A stretch of DNA of 64,000 nucleotides, taken from CAZFOB01 sp964520325 (GTDB taxonomy: Bacteria; Actinomycetota; JAICYB01). The stretch covers positions 62,001 to 126,000 of the forward strand of contig CAZFOB010000007.1 of NCBI GenBank assembly GCA_964520325.1, read 5' to 3'. Positions 57,057 through 64,000 of the stretch are shown here, piece by piece. A model generated the notes under the pieces. That model did no database searches. It was not told where the DNA came from and saw only the letters and a list, made by a program, of their open reading frames with translations. Position numbers and translations under genes: made by a program. The stretch's first letter is position 1. Each line of letters begins with the position of its first letter.

Positions 57057-57261
57057 CCGACCTCCTTCGGAACGAAAAAGGCTCCTACCCAAGAACTACG
57101 GGGCCGCGAGCGCATCCTATGAGGTCAGTGAGACGATCCGGTCTCGGCGCGTTCTACCCCACTAATGATTTCCGTACAGACCTTGGTGCCCGGTACGGAT
57201 GGCAAAGCGGTGGATCCATCGCATCCTTCGGATCGACGGACGAACACGAAGGAGGCAGCGA

Positions 57262-58083
57262 ATGGACACGATGTCGGAGGTCGAGCGCGAGACGCTCAAG
57301 GACCACAACCGCGAGGTCTGGGGACGAACGGCTGCGAACTATGCATCAGCCTTCGAACAGCTCACTATCGGAGCAGCCGATGCCTTGTTGGACGGCGCGG
57401 GAGTCGGGCGAGGCACTATCCTCCTCGACGTCGGGACGGGTCCCGGAACGTTGATCGGGCCCGCGTTGGATCGTGGAGCCATGGTTCGCGCCGTGGACCT
57501 GTCGGAGCAGATGGTCCAAGCGGCGCGTGTCAGACACCCCAATGTCGATGTGCAGATCGGTGATGCCCACAGGCTCCCCTACGAGGACGAGATGTTCGAT
57601 GCCGTCACGATGGGTTTCTGCCTCCATCACATCCCCGACCCTGAGGCTGCGCTCGCTGAGGCCAAGCGAGTGCTGCGGCCCGGGGGCCGGGTCGCCTTCT
57701 CCGTCTGGGCGCCGGCATCTCGTCTCGAGCTCTTCGGTTTGGTGTTCGAGACCATCGGTCGCTTGGCAGTGCTCGACGACGGTCCGTCTCTTCAAGCTGC
57801 AGCGATCGGTGACGAGCTTCGCGACTACGAGATCCTTCTCGCCGGCCAGGGCTTCGAGCACCCGTCGGCTCGCGTCGTCGACATGGCGTGGCAGTTGACC
57901 GATGGCAGCAGTGTCTTCGAGGGGTTCGACCGCTACTTCGATCTCAGCCGACTGCCCGCCGCGACGCGCCAAGCGATACGGGACGCGCTCGACTCCGCGG
58001 TCCGCGAACGCGCCGATGTTGCGGGTCTTGCGCGCATCCCGAACCCTGCAGTGGTTGCAGCTGCCCGGCGCCCAACCGTGTGA
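57262..58083 (+). CDS. Class I SAM-dependent methyltransferase
   Basis: A 273-aa methyltransferase of the UbiE/Methyltransf_11 group. Motif I 'LLDVGTGPGTLIGPAL', then 'VRAVDLSEQMVQAARVRHPNVDVQIGDAHRLPYEDEMFDAV' and 'KRVLRPGGRVAFSVWAP'. The ATG at 57262 lies 6 bases after AAGGAGG. It is next to the large regulator gene on the same strand, but no link is evident. Confidence 0.9.
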   Translation: MDTMSEVERETLKDHNREVWGRTAANYASAFEQLTIGAADALLDGAGVGRGTILLDVGTGPGTLIGPALDRGAMVRAVDLSEQMVQAARVRHPNVDVQIGDAHRLPYEDEMFDAVTMGFCLHHIPDPEAALAEAKRVLRPGGRVAFSVWAPASRLELFGLVFETIGRLAVLDDGPSLQAAAIGDELRDYEILLAGQGFEHPSARVVDMAWQLTDGSSVFEGFDRYFDLSRLPAATRQAIRDALDSAVRERADVAGLARIPNPAVVAAARRPTV

Positions 58084-58092
58084 TCCGGTGCG

Positions 58093-61000
58093 ATGATGAC
58101 GTCCATGGCGGAGGGGTCAACCGCGTCGACATCGTTGCTCCGCGAGCGTGGTGTCACGCGCAGGGAAGTCGAGGTGCTGGAGGCTCTCGGCGAGCGGCTG
58201 ACCAACGCCGAGATCGCGTCACGGCTGTTCGTGTCGGAGCGAACCGTCGAGAGTCACGTGTCTTCGCTGCTGCGGAAGCTCGGTGCCGCAGATCGTCGGG
58301 AGCTCGGATCGACAGCTCGGTCCGTCCTCGGGAAGAGTGACTCCGACGAGTCGGCAGGGATTCGGCGGCCGACTGGGACGGTCACCTTCTTATTCACCGA
58401 CATCGTCGGCTCAACTTCGCTCTGGGAGATGCATCCCGAGCAGATGCGGGTGTCGCTGGAGCGACACGATGCATTGATGCTCGAGGCGGTTGAAGGCCGC
58501 GGAGGCCAAATGTTCTCGACAGGAGGCGACAGTTTCGCAGCCGTGTTTGCGCGAGCAGAGGACGCTGTTGTGGCAGCCTGTCGAGCCCAGGAAGCATTGG
58601 TTTCGGAGTCGTGGCTTGTGCCGACTCCTCTGCGCGTCCGCTTCGGACTCCACACGGGTGAAGCTCACGAACGCTCGGGGAACTACTTCGGACCGGCGGT
58701 GAATCGAGCGGCTCGCATCAAGGGAGCGAGCGCGGGTGCCCAGGTCTTGGTTTCGTCGACGACGGCTGAACTTGTTCGGGACGTTGACGGGATCCCGCCG
58801 CTCATAGACCTGGGCGAGCAGCACCTGCCGGGGTTGCGACGACCGCAACGATTGTTCGATCTCCTCTACCCGGGACGACCCGCGATCACGCCGCGCGCAC
58901 CCGCCAAGACCGCAGGCAATCTCAAAGCGGCGATGACGAGCCTCGTTGGGCGGGACGAGGCGCGGGCGACGGCAGCCAGCTATCTCGATGAACATCGACT
59001 TGTGACGCTGATCGGAGTCGGAGGCATCGGCAAGACCAGCCTGGCCGAGGCGGTCGCCGCTCAGATCGGGTTGCGCTTCCCTGATGGCGTGTGGCTGATC
59101 GAGCTGGCGTCGTTGCATTCCGGCGACGCAGTAGCGCATGCGTTCGCGTCGGCACTCGGTGTGCATCCACAGCGCGACCTCTCGGTGACCGACGCGGTCG
59201 TCGCCTCGTACCGAGATCTGTGCGCACTGCTCGTGGTCGACAACTGTGAGCACGTCGTCGAACAGGCCTCCGCGGTGATCGCCGCCATCCTTCACGGCTG
59301 CAGCCGCGTGACCATCTTGGCGACCAGCCGGGAGCCGCTCGGGCTGAGTGGGGAACGATGCTCCGAAGTTGCGCCACTTGCTGTACCGGACGACGACGCG
59401 GTGACGCCGGAGGTCGCGGCTTCCCCGGCCGTCCAAGTCTTCCTTGCCCGCGCCGCGGAGGCGGGACGAGAGATCGAGCTCGATGAGAGCACGGCCCCGA
59501 TCATCGGTCGACTGTGTCGCCTCCTCGGCGGCATCCCGCTGGCGATCGAGCTGGCGGCCAGTCGTGCGAGAGCGATCCTCCCCGGCGAGATGTATGCGCG
59601 GCTTCAGGCGGGTCTCGGCGTTCCGGCGGACACTCGACGCGACACACCGGAGCGGCATCGCACGCTCGCCGCGACGATCGACTGGTCGTATCGATTGCTT
59701 GCGACTGACGAGCAGTGGATGTTTTCCCGTTTGGCCGTGTTCTTCGGCGGATGCACCCTCGAGGCCGCTGAGGCGGTGTGTACGACCGAGGACGTTGCGC
59801 CATCGGATGTTGCCGACCTCGTCTGGAGACTGGTCGACCGCTCGTTGATCCAGGTGGACGATGATCAAGGCACCACCCGGTACGTGATGCTGGAGCCGCT
59901 ACGCCAGTACGCGCTGGAGCGTCTCGACGAAGCAGAGATGGCTCGGCTGGCGGGCAGGCATCTCATCTACTTCCGGGATCTTGCCGAGTCGTCGATGATC
60001 GCCATCAGAGGGCCGAGGGAAGCCGACTGGGTGCGTCTCCTCAATGCCGACTTCGAGAACCTTCGAGTTGCGATACGTCACGGGGTCAGCACCGGACGCC
60101 TTGACGACAGCGCCCGACTTGTTGCGGCCCTTCACGACTACGCGATCTGGCGACAGCGGTTCGAGTTGGGTGACTGGGCCGAGGGAGTTCTCGATTTGCC
60201 TGGAGCGGAGCTGCATCCCGTGTCGCCAGTTCTCTTCGTGACCGCGGGCTGGGGTCGATGCATCGCCGGCGAGTTCGAAGCTGCGATCGACTTCGCCGAC
60301 CGGGGGCTGCGTGCGGAACGCCACACGTCGACGCAGTGTGGATGGCTCCACGACGTACTCGCGCATGCGCAGTTCTTCCAGGGCTCGTTGGCCCAGAGCG
60401 ACGGTCTCGAGCCTTCACGCATCGAGATCGAGCGCGCCCGCCGGGCCGGCGACCGATATCGGCTCGCATACGTTCTCGCGGACAACGCAGCGCACGAGTT
60501 CATGGAAGGTAACGCGGAGACTGGCATCATCCACGCGGCCGAGGCGTTCGAATTAGCGCAGGCTCAGCAGTGTCCGAGCTTGATGTCGATGGCTTGCGTG
60601 GTGCTCTCGATGACCCACATCGACGACGATCCGGCCGAAGCCCGCCGGATCGCTCTCGACGGTGCTCGTATCGCGGCGTCGGTCGAGGCCGCATGGGCCC
60701 AAGGTGTCGCGGCGATGTGGCTCATCCTCCTATCGCCTGAGAACGGCGATCCTCCAGCGGACCTCCAGCACGCTCGTGACGCGCTCGACACGAATCGACG
60801 AGCCGGCGACGACGTCCGTGTTCGCAACTCGGCCTTGTGGTCGATGCCTGCCCTCGTTCGGTTCTTACCGGCCGATGCGACCGCCCGGCTGGCGCAACTT
60901 TACGGAGCCATCGTCGATCGCCCCGTCATGCGCGCGAACTTCGCGGACGCGCGTCTCGACCCCGCCCTCGCGGAGATCCAACGGCGCCTTGGGCCCGACG

Positions 61001-61113
61001 CGTTCGCCCATGCCGTCGACTCCGGTCGTGAGCTCACGACGTCAGCGACCGCTCGACTGGCCCTGAACCTCCTCGACGAAGCCATTGCGACCGACCTCGT
61101 GGAGATCGACTAG
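58093..61113 (+). CDS. LuxR-HTH / class III cyclase / NB-ARC-type ATPase multidomain regulator
   Basis: A 1006-aa protein. Residues about 15-75 form a LuxR/GerE HTH ('GVTRREVEVLEALGERLTNAEIASRLFVSERTVESHVSSLLRKLG'). A class III adenylate/guanylate cyclase-like domain follows ('GTVTFLFTDIVGSTSLWE', 'STGGDSFAAVF', 'GPAVNRAARIKGAS'), with both metal Asp and the Asn/Arg catalytic pair. An NTPase domain has Walker A 'IGVGGIGKTSLAEAV' (about 312) and Walker B 'LCALLVVDNCEHV'. The remainder is a helical repeat region. Order and combination resemble signal-transduction STAND ATPases; here the DNA-binding domain is at the N-terminus. Confidence 0.85.
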   Translation: MMTSMAEGSTASTSLLRERGVTRREVEVLEALGERLTNAEIASRLFVSERTVESHVSSLLRKLGAADRRELGSTARSVLGKSDSDESAGIRRPTGTVTFLFTDIVGSTSLWEMHPEQMRVSLERHDALMLEAVEGRGGQMFSTGGDSFAAVFARAEDAVVAACRAQEALVSESWLVPTPLRVRFGLHTGEAHERSGNYFGPAVNRAARIKGASAGAQVLVSSTTAELVRDVDGIPPLIDLGEQHLPGLRRPQRLFDLLYPGRPAITPRAPAKTAGNLKAAMTSLVGRDEARATAASYLDEHRLVTLIGVGGIGKTSLAEAVAAQIGLRFPDGVWLIELASLHSGDAVAHAFASALGVHPQRDLSVTDAVVASYRDLCALLVVDNCEHVVEQASAVIAAILHGCSRVTILATSREPLGLSGERCSEVAPLAVPDDDAVTPEVAASPAVQVFLARAAEAGREIELDESTAPIIGRLCRLLGGIPLAIELAASRARAILPGEMYARLQAGLGVPADTRRDTPERHRTLAATIDWSYRLLATDEQWMFSRLAVFFGGCTLEAAEAVCTTEDVAPSDVADLVWRLVDRSLIQVDDDQGTTRYVMLEPLRQYALERLDEAEMARLAGRHLIYFRDLAESSMIAIRGPREADWVRLLNADFENLRVAIRHGVSTGRLDDSARLVAALHDYAIWRQRFELGDWAEGVLDLPGAELHPVSPVLFVTAGWGRCIAGEFEAAIDFADRGLRAERHTSTQCGWLHDVLAHAQFFQGSLAQSDGLEPSRIEIERARRAGDRYRLAYVLADNAAHEFMEGNAETGIIHAAEAFELAQAQQCPSLMSMACVVLSMTHIDDDPAEARRIALDGARIAASVEAAWAQGVAAMWLILLSPENGDPPADLQHARDALDTNRRAGDDVRVRNSALWSMPALVRFLPADATARLAQLYGAIVDRPVMRANFADARLDPALAEIQRRLGPDAFAHAVDSGRELTTSATARLALNLLDEAIATDLVEID

Positions 61114-61133
61114 GCCGAAGGGACGCTACGAGC

Positions 61134-61156
61134 GTGCCCTCCGCGTGCCCGTAGCA
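61134..61156 (+). repeat. Left direct repeat flanking the higBA cassette
   Basis: GTGCCCTCCGCG followed by TGCCCGTAGCA recurs, with two changes in 23 bases, at 61860-61882. The repeats enclose the promoter, higB and higA and nothing else, as if they bounded a mobile cassette. Confidence 0.65.
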
Positions 61157-61231
61157 AAGGTCGATTTGGGTCATCGCGGGTCAGCAATGTGTGTTCCGCC
61201 GTTCCGACGCGGACCGGACGGATAGGGGCGC

Positions 61232-61260
61232 TTGACGTTATTAACGCAACGCGTTACTAT
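61232..61260 (+). promoter_or_regulatory. higBA promoter and operator
   Basis: TTGACG (61232-61237) and TACTAT (61255-61260) are exactly 17 bases apart. A perfect inverted repeat TAACGC (61242-61247) and GCGTTA (61251-61256) with a 3-base centre overlaps the spacer and -10 box. Transcription would start near 61267, at or next to the GTG start of higB, so the mRNA may be leaderless. HigA probably binds the repeat. Confidence 0.7.
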
Positions 61261-61265
61261 ACAGC

Positions 61266-61547
61266 GTGATCAAGAGCTTCCGTGACCGGGACACCGGGCG
61301 GCTGTTCGAACGGCAACCAGTTCGGAGATACGGGAAGGATCTACAACGCGTTGCTCTTCGGAAACTCCGGTTGGTGGATGCGGCTACCGGGCTCGGCGAT
61401 CTTCGTGTTCCCCCGGGTAACCGATTGGAGCGACTCAGTGGGAAGCGAAAAGGTCAGCACAGCATCAGGATCAACGACCAATGGCGAATCTGCTTCCGTT
61501 GGAGAGACGGCGATGCGTATGACGTCGAGATTGTCGACTATCACTAG
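61266..61547 (+). CDS. higB: HigB-like RelE-family toxin
   Basis: A 93-aa protein with 'MIKSFRDRDTGRLFERQP' and 'VPPGNRLERLSGKRKGQHSIRINDQWRICFRW', the classical HigB pattern of basic residues that cleave ribosome-bound mRNA. The last part 'DGDAYDVEIVDYH' closes the barrel. It begins at GTG 61266 with little or no leader. Toxin-before-antitoxin order is the HigBA norm. Confidence 0.93.
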   Translation: MIKSFRDRDTGRLFERQPVRRYGKDLQRVALRKLRLVDAATGLGDLRVPPGNRLERLSGKRKGQHSIRINDQWRICFRWRDGDAYDVEIVDYH

Positions 61548-61556
61548 GAGGGCATA

Positions 61557-61856
61557 ATGGCGACGAACAAACTTGCACCGGTGCACCCTGGGGAGGTTCT
61601 CCTCGAGGACTTCTTGTCCCCGATGGGGATCAGTCAGTACCGGTTGGCGAAGGACATCAGTGTTCCAGCCCGCCGCATCAATGAGATTGTTCACGGCCAG
61701 CGCTCTGTTTCGGCCGATACTGCTCTCCGACTCTCAAAGTACTTCGGCGTGTCTGCGAGGTTCTGGCTCAATCTCCAGTCGCAGTTTGACCTGGACGTCG
61801 AGAGCGACCGTCTAGGGAGCCGGCTCGAGGACGAAGTGATCGGTCACGCCGGCTGA
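61557..61856 (+). CDS. higA: HigA-like XRE antitoxin
   Basis: A 99-aa protein with 'VHPGEVLLEDFLSPMGISQYRLAKDISVPARRINEIVHGQRSVSADTALRLSKYFGVSARFWLNLQSQFDLD', the HigA (VapI) helix-turn-helix. It would neutralise HigB and repress the promoter via the TAACGC/GCGTTA site. It starts 9 bp after higB. Confidence 0.94.
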   Translation: MATNKLAPVHPGEVLLEDFLSPMGISQYRLAKDISVPARRINEIVHGQRSVSADTALRLSKYFGVSARFWLNLQSQFDLDVESDRLGSRLEDEVIGHAG

Positions 61857-61859
61857 ACT

Positions 61860-61882
61860 CGTGCCCTCCGCGTACCCTTAGC
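61860..61882 (+). repeat. Right direct repeat flanking the higBA cassette
   Basis: The second copy, GTGCCCTCCGCG then TACCCTTAGCA, lies 3 bp after the higA stop. A short similar stretch (GGTCTTGGGT / GGTCGATTTGGGT) continues beyond both repeats. Confidence 0.65.
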
Positions 61883-61963
61883 AGAGTTCATAGCGGTCTT
61901 GGGTGAACCGACCGACTCGATCGAGTCTGCCGAACCTCGTTCGCTTCATCGGCCCAGCCGGGT

Positions 61964-62010
61964 TGTCAGTTTGGATTGACAGAACTCTGACTGTCAGGCT
62001 AGATTGACAG
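61964..62010. promoter_or_regulatory. Four alternating TGTCA/TGACA half-sites before the HTH gene
   Basis: TGTCA (61964-61968), TGACAG (61977-61982), CTGTCA (61991-61996) and TGACAG (62005-62010) alternate in orientation at near-regular steps of about 13-14 bp, up to the ATG at 62012. This dense array is a probable operator for the HTH protein encoded immediately downstream. Confidence 0.7.
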
Positions 62011-62011
62011 C

Positions 62012-62215
62012 ATGACACCAAGCGATGTGACGACCACAGTCAATTCCGATGACCCGACGGTAGGTCTCCGCGCCGTCGGCGCCCTGCAGCGTCTGGCCGA
62101 GCAAGTGGAGGCGAAGTATGTGGCGCTCGCTCGCGAGCGGGGCTGGTCGTGGGAGCAGATCGGTGATGCGCTTGGTGTCTCCCGGCAGTCCGTGCACGCG
62201 AAGTATGGAAAGTGA
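62012..62215 (+). CDS. Small HTH DNA-binding protein
   Basis: A 67-aa protein ending in 'ALARERGWSWEQIGDALGVSRQSVHAKYGK', a compact helix-turn-helix of a type that often precedes Clp N-domain genes in actinobacteria. It is presumably an autorepressor acting at the TGTCA/TGACA array just upstream. It is 7 bp from the Clp-N gene, so the two form an operon. Confidence 0.85.
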   Translation: MTPSDVTTTVNSDDPTVGLRAVGALQRLAEQVEAKYVALARERGWSWEQIGDALGVSRQSVHAKYGK

Positions 62216-62222
62216 GGAAGCG

Positions 62223-62696
62223 ATGACGAAGAGATCCCATGGTGAGGACCTGAAGCAGATGATGATCGCGGCGACTGACGAAGCAAAGCAGCGGGGCGAC
62301 CGGCGGATCGGTACTGAACATATGCTGATCGGCCTCCTGAACGATCCGATTTCCGATGCGGCTCGTGCCCTCGATGTTTCCCTCGACTCGGCCCGCGCCG
62401 CTTCTGTTGCTCTCGATCGGGAGGCGTTGTCGGCGATCGGAGTCGAGGTCGATCTTGACGCTCCGTTGCGGCCGAGCAAGCGCCGCTTCCGTCCGGCCCT
62501 GACGTCCGGCGCGAGTTCAGTCATGCGGCGCAGCGTTCAGGAGATGGTTCACGAGCGGAAGACGCGGCGGCCGCAGTCGAGGCATCTCTTGCTTGCGCTG
62601 CTGTCCTGCGAACGTCCGGACCCCGCGGCCGAACTCCTCGCTGCTCTCGATGTCGACCCCGCAGATGTTCGCGCGCGGCTGGCGGAATTCTCCTGA
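62223..62696 (+). CDS. Clp N-terminal-domain protein
   Basis: A 157-aa protein with two Clp_N repeats: 'DLKQMMIAATDEAKQRGDRRIGTEHMLIGLLND' and 'VMRRSVQEMVHERKTRRPQSRHLLLALLSCERPDPAAELLAALDVD'. It has no AAA+ ATPase. Stand-alone Clp-N proteins may act as adaptors or decoys for ClpC. It is in operon with the HTH gene. Confidence 0.85.
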   Translation: MTKRSHGEDLKQMMIAATDEAKQRGDRRIGTEHMLIGLLNDPISDAARALDVSLDSARAASVALDREALSAIGVEVDLDAPLRPSKRRFRPALTSGASSVMRRSVQEMVHERKTRRPQSRHLLLALLSCERPDPAAELLAALDVDPADVRARLAEFS

Positions 62697-62727
62697 AAGG
62701 GGTGGCAGGCTCTAGGTGGCGGCCGGA

Positions 62728-62770
62728 CCGAATTAGGAAACCGGTGCTCTATCCCCTGAGCTACGGGGGC
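62728..62770 (-). pseudogene. Truncated tRNA-Arg (CCT) 5' half, copy 2
   Basis: The minus strand reads GCCCCCGTAGCTCAGGGG, ATAGAGC, then CACCGGTTTCCTAATTCGG. This is the acceptor 5' strand, D arm and anticodon arm (CCT) of tRNA-Arg. After the anticodon stem the sequence departs and no T arm or CGGGGGC end is present. It is in the same orientation as copy 1 and breaks at about the same place. Confidence 0.75.
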
Positions 62771-62831
62771 GGCGACGGATGCATCGTACGAGGTGAGAGC
62801 GTTGAGGTTGACGCGCGCCGGTCGGAGCACC

Positions 62832-62939
62832 AGGCGCCCCAGCTTCCAGCCATGTCTCCTGAACAGCGTCTTCCGCTTCAGCGCGATTCCCGACGAACAT
62901 GCGAGCGAGCCGAAGCATCGAGGTGTGGTAAGCGAAACC
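62832..62939 (-). pseudogene. ECF sigma factor region 2 fragment
   Basis: The minus-strand frame reads 'GFAYHTSMLRLARMFVGNRAEAEDAVQETWLEA', which matches the -10-binding region 2 of ECF sigma factors ('Y...MLRLARxFVxxxAxAEDxVQETWL'). The gene is cut short at both ends; neither the N-terminal part nor region 4 follows. It lies beside tRNA fragment copy 2. Of the 329 bp between that fragment and the next gene, the rest shows nothing recognisable. Confidence 0.55.
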
Positions 62940-63099
62940 AGCGCTCGTTGCGGTGATCGTCCAGCATCGCGGGCGAGGATAGCTGTAACGCGCCGTCCGG
63001 AGTCGGGACTACACCTCGTAGGCGTAGGCTAAGCGACCGAAGCGTCACGTCAGAAGCAAGACCTGGCAACTGTCGCCGATCGGAAAGGGAGGACGCGAG

Positions 63100-63699
63100 A
63101 TGTTCACCCAGGTGCTCCGTGCGAAGGTCAAAGATGCAGCCGCCGCAACGGCCGCCGGTGAGCGTTGGCAGACAGACTTGAAGCCCGGTGCGACGGGATA
63201 CCTCGGCTCGACCACCGGGATCACCGACGACGGCACATTCATCGTTGTCGTCCGTTTCGCGTCGGAGGCGGATGCGCGGGCGAATAGCGAACGGCCGGAG
63301 CAGACTGCATGGACGGCGGAGAACTCGGGGAACTTCGATGGAGAGATCACGTTCTACGACTGTCCCGACGTCGATGTGATGGGCCAGGGCGGTTCGGACG
63401 CCGCAGGGTTCGTCCAGCTGATGATCTACAAGCCGAAGAACGTCGCCGCGACCCGCGCGCTCGCCGCCCAGGACGAGAAGCTCATCGCCATCCGTTCAGA
63501 CCTCATCGGAGCGGCGACGGCCTATGCGACTGACGGGACAGTCATCCAGACCAACTACTTCACGTCCGAAGATGCCGCACGAGAAGGCGAGAAGGAGGAG
63601 ATTCCCGCCGAGCTCGCGTCGTTCATGGGGGAGTTCCAGGACAACGCCGGTGAGATCGAGTTCATCGATCTGCGTGAACCACAGCTTCACAGCGCGTGA
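63100..63699 (+). CDS. Hypothetical protein, possibly dimeric alpha-beta barrel type
   Basis: A 199-aa protein of two similar halves ('FTQVLRAKVKDAAAATAAGERWQTDLKPGA' and 'FVQLMIYKPKNVAATRALAAQDEKL'), each a beta-alpha-beta pattern as in antibiotic-biosynthesis-monooxygenase-like ferredoxin folds. No catalytic residues can be assigned. The ATG at 63100 follows GGGAGG. It may be co-transcribed with the methyltransferase at 63739. Confidence 0.7.
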   Translation: MFTQVLRAKVKDAAAATAAGERWQTDLKPGATGYLGSTTGITDDGTFIVVVRFASEADARANSERPEQTAWTAENSGNFDGEITFYDCPDVDVMGQGGSDAAGFVQLMIYKPKNVAATRALAAQDEKLIAIRSDLIGAATAYATDGTVIQTNYFTSEDAAREGEKEEIPAELASFMGEFQDNAGEIEFIDLREPQLHSA

Positions 63700-63738
63700 T
63701 GGAAAGGAATCGGGCGCGGTCGTGCAGGAGGAGGCGTA

Positions 63739-64000
63739 ATGGCTAACGAGGAGCAAGCGAAGTTCTGGACGGAGACCGGTGGGCCGGTGTGGCTAGCCAA
63801 CGAGGCGCTGCTCGAAAAGTCCGCGGGTCAATTCGGTGTGGCGGCGATAGATGCCGCCGCCGTACGCGACGGAGAGTCCGTCATCGACATCGGATGCGGG
63901 ACCGGTACGACGCTCGTGGATCTCGCGCAACGTGCGGGCGACGAAGGTCGGGTCACCGGTGTCGACATCTCGTCTCTATTGCTCGGACGTGCGCGCGAAC
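63739..64000 (+). CDS. SAM-dependent methyltransferase, N-terminal part (cut by window edge)
   Basis: The first 87 residues of a class I methyltransferase: 'FWTETGGPVWLANEALLEKSAGQFGVAAIDAAAV' then motif I 'VIDIGCGTGTTLVDLA' and 'RVTGVDIS'. The rest lies outside the window. The ATG at 63739 is preceded by GGAGGAGG. Confidence 0.85.
   Translation, partial: MANEEQAKFWTETGGPVWLANEALLEKSAGQFGVAAIDAAAVRDGESVIDIGCGTGTTLVDLAQRAGDEGRVTGVDISSLLLGRARE

Noticed and set aside
57057..57261. Possible fluoride riboswitch before crcB
   Set aside because: The region has a GATG and a CTCCTAC-like string (complement TAGGAG) but not the required pseudoknot pairs in the right order.
1..64000. CRISPR array
   Set aside because: No set of regularly spaced repeats with unique spacers was seen; the only tandem repeat is the coding 15-mer at 36391-36429.

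Overview
The window is GC-rich DNA with actinobacterial hallmarks: two mycothiol-dependent (MDMPI/DinB-type) proteins, an F420/flavin PPOX-type protein, an AdnAB-like helicase-nuclease pair, a clpS-DUF2017 pair, a DUF222/HNH endonuclease, many GTG/TTG starts and frequent 1-4 nt gene overlaps. It most likely comes from an uncultured or deep-branching Actinomycetota; the genus cannot be read from the sequence. Both ends cut genes: a P450 at the left and a methyltransferase at the right.

Left part (0-13.7 kb): the N-terminal half of a cytochrome P450, a flippase-type membrane protein, and a visibly more AT-rich acquired-looking patch (ABC exporter plus a remnant resembling the C-terminus of a CD-NTase). 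Then come a tRNA-Cys, two secreted proteins of unknown role and a large adnA-adnB pair.

Defence island (13.7-31 kb): a type I restriction-modification locus is split. hsdR, fused at its C-terminus to a Schlafen-type AlbA_2 domain, lies at 13.7-17.2 kb, and hsdS-hsdM at 25.4-28.6 kb. Between them sit a DUF1778-GNAT toxin-antitoxin pair, a HicA-like small gene coupled to a 105-aa partner, and a complete type II CBASS operon (CD-NTase, Cap2 E1/E2, Cap3 JAB peptidase, and a Cap4-like nuclease-SAVED effector). A divergent capH-capP pair (repressor plus ImmA/IrrE peptidase) adjoins it. Two copies of a 17-bp near-palindrome lie over the predicted CBASS promoter. An HNH endonuclease and an ISL3 transposase close the island.

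Middle (31-54 kb): mainly chromosomal metabolism. It holds a stand-alone ChlI/Lon-like domain, a GH4 glycosidase, an MMPL exporter-TetR-MFS cluster, a TetR-controlled operon (MDMPI, thioesterase, hydrolase), dodecin, clpS, an M32 carboxypeptidase, MazEF, a crotonase, a nitroreductase, an Nfu-type Fe-S protein, an ATP-grasp enzyme, HemD, and a CCAEP-tail radical SAM enzyme with a DUF169 partner.

Right part (54-64 kb): accessory. Two truncated tRNA-Arg(CCT) copies in the same orientation bracket 7.8 kb. That stretch carries a YnfA-like protein, methyltransferases, CrcB with a frameshifted DUF190 gene, a large HTH-cyclase-ATPase regulator, a higBA cassette flanked by 23-bp direct repeats, and an HTH/Clp-N pair behind a four-half-site operator. 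Start sites, operators and functions are predictions from reading the sequence; no database search was run.
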